Shown here piece by piece: positions 60,348 to 64,000 of a stretch of DNA of 64,000 bases. The notes below the pieces were generated by a model. It was not told the DNA's origin. It saw nothing but the letters and a program-made list of their open reading frames with translations, and ran no database searches. The stretch covers positions 109,085-173,084 of the forward strand of contig NZ_FMAC01000011.1 in NCBI RefSeq assembly GCF_900094555.1, in the 5' to 3' direction. A program made the translations under genes and the position numbers. This DNA comes from Martinezella hainanensis (GTDB taxonomy: Bacteria > Pseudomonadota > Alphaproteobacteria > Rhizobiales > Rhizobiaceae). The number at the start of each line of letters is the position of its first letter. Position 1 is the first letter of the stretch.

Positions 60348-62384
60348 TTACTTCGGTGGCAGATGCTCTTTTGAAAGCTTCTTCCCAAGGAAGAAGGCCC
60401 GCAGTGCCCGCCCGGCCATTTGCCATCCGGTCGATCCATAGACCTGCGTTTCCATCCATTCCATCGTCGAATGATCCGGAAAAAGCTGCTTGAAACGATC
60501 GAACCATTGCATGGCGATGAACTCGCTTTTGGGAACGCCGTCGCCATATTTGTATGCCAAAACGACCTCACCATATGCCTCGCCGGCAAGGTGGTCATCC
60601 TCATGGGCAATGAAGGATTTCATATGGGCGACGGCCCGTTGCTTTTCTTCTTCGGTTCCGTGTCGGCGATCGACACTTGCAAGCCGGATGATAGCGGGGC
60701 CTACGCCGCCTTCCATCGCGCGGAAATAATAGCCACGAACCCGCTCATAATTTTCGCGGATCGTCAGATCGATTTTGTGAACCTTCTCGAGGCGCCAGGC
60801 GTAATTGAACATGGAGACAGGCTCACCTTCTTCGACCGAGCGTTCGAGCCAGTGATGCGCTTCCTTGTCGTCAAGAAAGTGGGGCTCCGTATCCGGTCGA
60901 TAGCCCGTTGTAATATCGTACATGCTTGCCGCTGCCGAATAGACGCGTCTCTCGGCAAATTCGCGCGTGAGATAGGCCGACTGCTCCTGGAAGCCTCCGT
61001 CCCATATCATGCGGCAGGCATGCATCGGCGTGAACTCATCGGGTTCATAGAACGGCGCAAGCTCGGCCGCCCGGTCGATCAGCCGCGTGGCGACGGCCGG
61101 ATCGGCCTCGATCCCCCACATGCCGAACTGCCAGGCGAAGGCGGCCATGGTGAGCATCGTCGGCTCGTCGAAGCGGCGTGCGGCGGTTTGCAGCACGTTT
61201 GCATAGGCGCCTTCATCATCCTCGAAATGCTGGATCAGCATCAGGTTGGTGAAATCCCGAAACGCACCGTCCACCCCCGGATAGGTTCGCGGCGGCTTAC
61301 AATAGCGGATAGATTCGACATGACGCTGATGCGCCAGCTTCCGGTCGGCAAGCGAGTAGTGAGTGAAATTGGCGTATTGCCCCAAAGAGATGAAACGCAG
61401 GGGATCGGAGAGATCCCGCGCCAGCCAATTCTTGAATATCTTCTCTCGGGCCGCGATCTCACGCGCGTCGCCTGGCTGTGGATACCCAGGGAGCGTCAAT
61501 GCATCATGAATGCCAGGCCAGCGGATGGAATTGCGCTCTTGTTCGCTCAATTGTGAACACAAAGGGCCGGTGGCGAATTTTTCGACCTCCCCCTCGGAGC
61601 CACCCCATCTCGGGCTCAGATACTGCGCGTAGTCTGCCAGGATGTCCGGCCAGCGCGGTCTGAGCGAAAGACAATAACGCAGCCAGTAATAGCCAGAGTT
61701 TTCGATATCTCCTTCCTGCATTGGCGGGAGAGAGGCCGGAAGTGCCGCGGTGAGGATGCCCGGCGGCTTCAATGCATATCTGGCGAGCTGGGCGCATGCC
61801 GCTTCATAAAGGTCGGGGTCGAACTCGCCGCGCTGCATGGTTTTTTCAAGCGGCGTCCCGCGAAACAGAGCATCGACGAAATCCGGCTGGCCAAGATACT
61901 GGCAGATCTGCATCATGGTTTCAGCGGCCAGTGCGGGACGCTCAGAGAGCGCCATTGCCTTCAAAAGATGCTCGGCCGCGGTGACGCAAGCCATGTGGGC
62001 GGCAACCCATTGGTCTTCGCCAACATCCGATGCCCAGGCCGCCGTGCGGATATCGCCGGCCCGGCGAAAATAATGGTGACCGAGAATATATTGCGCATGA
62101 TAGGAAGCCGGATAGGACTTGGCCCAGTCATTCAGCAATTCAAGCCGCCGGGCAGCGTCCACACTGGCATGGTCAAACAGGCCGGAACTGGTTGCAAGAT
62201 ACAGATAGCGATCATCGGGTACGTCGCCGGCCTGCCACCAAGCCGCTTCAAGCGCAGCCACTAGTCGCTCAACCTCATCGAAGCGCCGCTCAAGCATTGC
62301 CTTTCGCAGTTCTTCCTGCTGGCGGAATCGGATCCATTGCGGGCCATCCAGCGGCAAGGGGGACGAGCTTGTGGGAATGTGCAT
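60348..62384 (-). CDS. DUF4034 domain protein
   Basis: A 678-residue soluble protein with the DUF4034 region in the first third (RYLYLATSSGLFDHASV, DWAKSYPASYHAQYILGHHY) and helical Sel1/TPR-like stretches later (EAHHWLERSVEEGEPVSMFNYA). AAGGAA seven bases before the ATG at 62384 supports this start over upstream frames to 62483. Its gene precedes the M48 peptidase gene by eight bases, so the two form an operon. The function is unknown; a regulatory or partner role for the peptidase is inferred. Confidence 0.8.
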   Translation of the reverse strand: MHIPTSSSPLPLDGPQWIRFRQQEELRKAMLERRFDEVERLVAALEAAWWQAGDVPDDRYLYLATSSGLFDHASVDAARRLELLNDWAKSYPASYHAQYILGHHYFRRAGDIRTAAWASDVGEDQWVAAHMACVTAAEHLLKAMALSERPALAAETMMQICQYLGQPDFVDALFRGTPLEKTMQRGEFDPDLYEAACAQLARYALKPPGILTAALPASLPPMQEGDIENSGYYWLRYCLSLRPRWPDILADYAQYLSPRWGGSEGEVEKFATGPLCSQLSEQERNSIRWPGIHDALTLPGYPQPGDAREIAAREKIFKNWLARDLSDPLRFISLGQYANFTHYSLADRKLAHQRHVESIRYCKPPRTYPGVDGAFRDFTNLMLIQHFEDDEGAYANVLQTAARRFDEPTMLTMAAFAWQFGMWGIEADPAVATRLIDRAAELAPFYEPDEFTPMHACRMIWDGGFQEQSAYLTREFAERRVYSAAASMYDITTGYRPDTEPHFLDDKEAHHWLERSVEEGEPVSMFNYAWRLEKVHKIDLTIRENYERVRGYYFRAMEGGVGPAIIRLASVDRRHGTEEEKQRAVAHMKSFIAHEDDHLAGEAYGEVVLAYKYGDGVPKSEFIAMQWFDRFKQLFPDHSTMEWMETQVYGSTGWQMAGRALRAFFLGKKLSKEHLPPK

Positions 62385-62710
62385 GCGCGGTTCCTTCATG
62401 CGTCTAGCGCGGGTCGATTCCAATTCGGCCCAACGGGGTCCCGTCGGAAACCATATCCATGGCCTGACCCGAATCCGGGCCATACGCGCCTGATGTGTAA
62501 CGCGAATGCACCACGCATTTCAACCACCGGCCGTACTATCGAAAAAGATAGCGAACGAAATGGTCTCATCTTTCAGAATGGGTAGAGGGCTGGCTCGCTA
62601 TTTTGACGTGGGATGCATCAAGCCATCGAGGATGAACCATCTGTTGCATCGCTCCGCGGCGCCATGACGCGCATTGCGGTGCTACGGCGTTTTGCGCGCA
62701 AGCCAGACTG
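62385..62710. other. Intergenic region without recognised feature
   Basis: About 325 bases between the DUF4034 gene start and the LprI-like gene end. No ORF with support, repeat or hairpin with T-run was recognised. Confidence 0.35.
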
Positions 62711-63334
62711 TCATTGTTTACGGTAGATGCCCCGAAAGGTCACACCGTCGGCAAGAAAACAGGAGCCCGCCTGCGACACACGCCAGGTCTTCGCATTGAG
62801 GCGATTGAGGCTGAACTTGCACCTGCCTCTGGAAAGCTCGGCGTGTTCTTTCGTCAGCGGGACGACACTTTGGATGCCATCGGCATTGACATTGCCGGCA
62901 CCCGGGCCGGCATAAACCGAGGAGAGAGTAACTGCGACAAGGCCATCGACCGGCCCGAAGATCGAAAGGCGGCCCTCGTTGCCGTCGCTTCGTTTCAAGG
63001 TGAAATCCGTCGACGCGCTTACCACACCCTTCGTATCCAGGATAAAGCTGACCTGATCGTCATAGGCATGCCGGATGCATGTTAGATCGCCGCAGGATTG
63101 TACCGTCGCAACCCAGCGCTGCTGCTGGCTGCGGATTTTGTCTGCATCGTCGCGCTTAAGGGCGGAGGCATAGAGGGCCTCCATCATCGTGTCCTGTGCG
63201 AGGAGCGATTTGTCCTGACAAATCATGTGGTCGCTTGCCGAAACAGACTTGGCGCAGTCGATGCCGGCGGCTTCGACGGGCGGCGCTATTCCGCCGATGA
63301 TGATCATTGCCAGGGCAGATAGCGAAATCCTCAT
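62711..63334 (-). CDS. LprI-like (DUF1311) exported protein, second copy
   Basis: A 207-residue exported protein with signal peptide (IAPPVEAAG) and an N-terminal LprI-like segment (IDCAKSVSASDHMICQDKSLL, then RSQQQRWVATV). A C-terminal domain with two Cys (GRCKFSLNRL, GSCFLADG) follows. It parallels the LprI-like protein at 33.5 kb. Lysozyme inhibition is an assumption from the family name. Confidence 0.75.
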   Translation of the reverse strand: MRISLSALAMIIIGGIAPPVEAAGIDCAKSVSASDHMICQDKSLLAQDTMMEALYASALKRDDADKIRSQQQRWVATVQSCGDLTCIRHAYDDQVSFILDTKGVVSASTDFTLKRSDGNEGRLSIFGPVDGLVAVTLSSVYAGPGAGNVNADGIQSVVPLTKEHAELSRGRCKFSLNRLNAKTWRVSQAGSCFLADGVTFRGIYRKQ

Positions 63335-63399
63335 GGGACAACTCCATTCTTCCGATGCTCCAGCTAACTATGCCTGGGAGAGGTTTCGTCAAGATCATG

Positions 63400-63564
63400 T
63401 CGCTGCTGGGAGAAATGATGACCATGACCTGGTCCTTGGCGGAAGTTCCGACCGGCACAAGGGTCACCATAATTTGCGAGAATGTGCCTTACGGCATCAG
63501 CAGAGAAGATCACGACGAGGGACTGAAATCGGCCCTCGAAAATCTGGCCAACCATCTGGAATAA
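63400..63564 (+). pseudogene. 5'-truncated AHSA1/SRPBCC domain remnant
   Basis: The last 50 codons of an activator-of-Hsp90-like SRPBCC protein: EMMTMTWSLAEVPTGTRV, then CENVPYGISREDH and LKSALENLA. This is a well-known C-terminal pattern of the family, but the upstream 100 codons of a normal protein are absent; the frame before 63400 is unrelated. It sits between the LprI-like gene and an insertion element and is therefore likely a relic. Confidence 0.65.
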
Positions 63565-63712
63565 AAGCTGAAAATTCCTGCCTCGTTGCCGTAGCGGTAT
63601 CCGGTTTGGTTCCATAATTAAGCTTATGTGATTTTTAGTCGGATAAAGGTACATTCTATTTTCAAGTGCGACATGCCAATGAATTCAATGGCTTCACTTT
63701 GGAGATTTTGGC

Positions 63713-64000
63713 ATGTCCCGGTGCTATCAGCAACTCACCCTCGCCGATCGGCGGCGCCTTCATCACCTTGTCGAGCGCAAGGTTCCGGTCAACGAGATGG
63801 CCCGCCAACTCGGGCGTCACCGATCGACTATCTATCGTGAGATCAGACGCAATACGTTCCATGACCGTGAGCTTCCCGAATACAGCGGCTACTTCTCGAC
63901 GGTCGCCGACGACATTGCCAAGGAACGCCGCCGGCGCTTGCGAAAGCTTCGACGCCATCCGCATTTGCGTCGTATGGTCATTGAGAAATTGGAGGCTTAT
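63713..64000 (+). mobile_element. IS30-family transposase (5' part; runs off the window)
   Basis: The first 96 codons of an IS30-type transposase: LTLADRRRLHHLVERKVPV with a helix-turn-helix (NEMARQLGRHRSTIYREIRR) and an arginine-rich segment (AKERRRRLRKLRRHPHLRR). The DDE domain lies beyond the window. The ATG at 63713 follows GGAG 10 bases upstream. Terminal inverted repeats were not located; they would lie between 63565 and 63712 and outside the window. Confidence 0.88.

Noticed and set aside
60420..61556. 378-residue plus-strand frame
   Set aside because: Antisense to the DUF4034 gene; no domain or ribosome-binding site.
1..64000. Search for tRNA, rRNA, riboswitch or origin
   Set aside because: No cloverleaf-like segment, rRNA sequence, known riboswitch core or repABC-type genes were recognised by eye; a covariance-model scan would be needed to exclude small RNAs.

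Overview
The window looks like about 64 kb of accessory-rich DNA from a Rhizobiales alphaproteobacterium, of the Rhizobium/Agrobacterium type. The basis is high-GC coding with many GTG/TTG starts, IalB-family and DUF4189 secreted proteins, a YcaO/TfuA pair, a peptide ABC operon with its own peptidases, many one-component regulators (GntR, TetR, AraC, LysR, XRE) and an IS30-type element at the right edge. The genus is inferred, not proven. No rRNA, tRNA, CRISPR array or replication origin was recognised.

Layout. 1-2.2 kb: the 5' part of an ArgE-like M20 deacylase, a GNAT acetyltransferase and a DUF3592 membrane protein. 2.4-11.2 kb: a minus-strand peptide uptake and hydrolysis operon (M20, binding protein, two permeases, double ATPase, second M20, M24) with a divergent GntR regulator. 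12.1-12.4 kb: a decayed VapC/FitB-like toxin remnant. 13.2-14.1 kb: an AraC regulator. 14.4-22.6 kb: a probable surface and secretion locus with a trimeric autotransporter adhesin carrying 208-residue internal repeats, two IalB-family proteins, a DUF4189 protein and a membrane-anchored protein. 22.7-29.9 kb: a TetR-controlled RND efflux system with two lipoprotein adaptors (TriABC-like) and a DUF900 hydrolase lipoprotein. 30-38.3 kb: a run of exported proteins, including an Ivy-like and an LprI-like candidate lysozyme inhibitor, DUF4424 and a peptidoglycan-binding metallopeptidase. 38.4-45.2 kb: AraC and TetR regulators, then an SDR / ChrR-like cupin / amine oxidase / MFS operon with a divergent LysR gene. 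45.3-47.9 kb: a class III nucleotide cyclase and fructose-1,6-bisphosphatase. 48.8-52 kb: an aminotransferase, LysR and aspartate-dehydrogenase-like set. 52.2-56.5 kb: a tight five-gene operon of XRE regulator, SARP/TPR regulator, 72-residue protein, YcaO and TfuA. 56.6-58.3 kb: lower-GC DNA with small ORFs and a duplicated segment. 58.4-62.4 kb: an M48 peptidase paired with a DUF4034 protein. 62.7 kb to the end: a second LprI-like protein, a 5'-truncated AHSA1/SRPBCC remnant and the start of an IS30-family transposase.

The best candidate for an undescribed system is the YcaO-TfuA operon. YcaO and TfuA together imply ATP-dependent backbone modification of a peptide or protein (azoline or thioamide chemistry). 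The gene between the regulators and YcaO encodes a small protein that may be the substrate, and no transporter, protease or known precursor is present. Secondary points of interest are the apparent loss of metal ligands in both downstream peptidases of the ABC operon, an SDR lacking the catalytic Tyr, an Ivy-like protein lacking the cysteine loop, and twin TTTTCTAAAA elements 21 bp apart in front of the adhesin operon.
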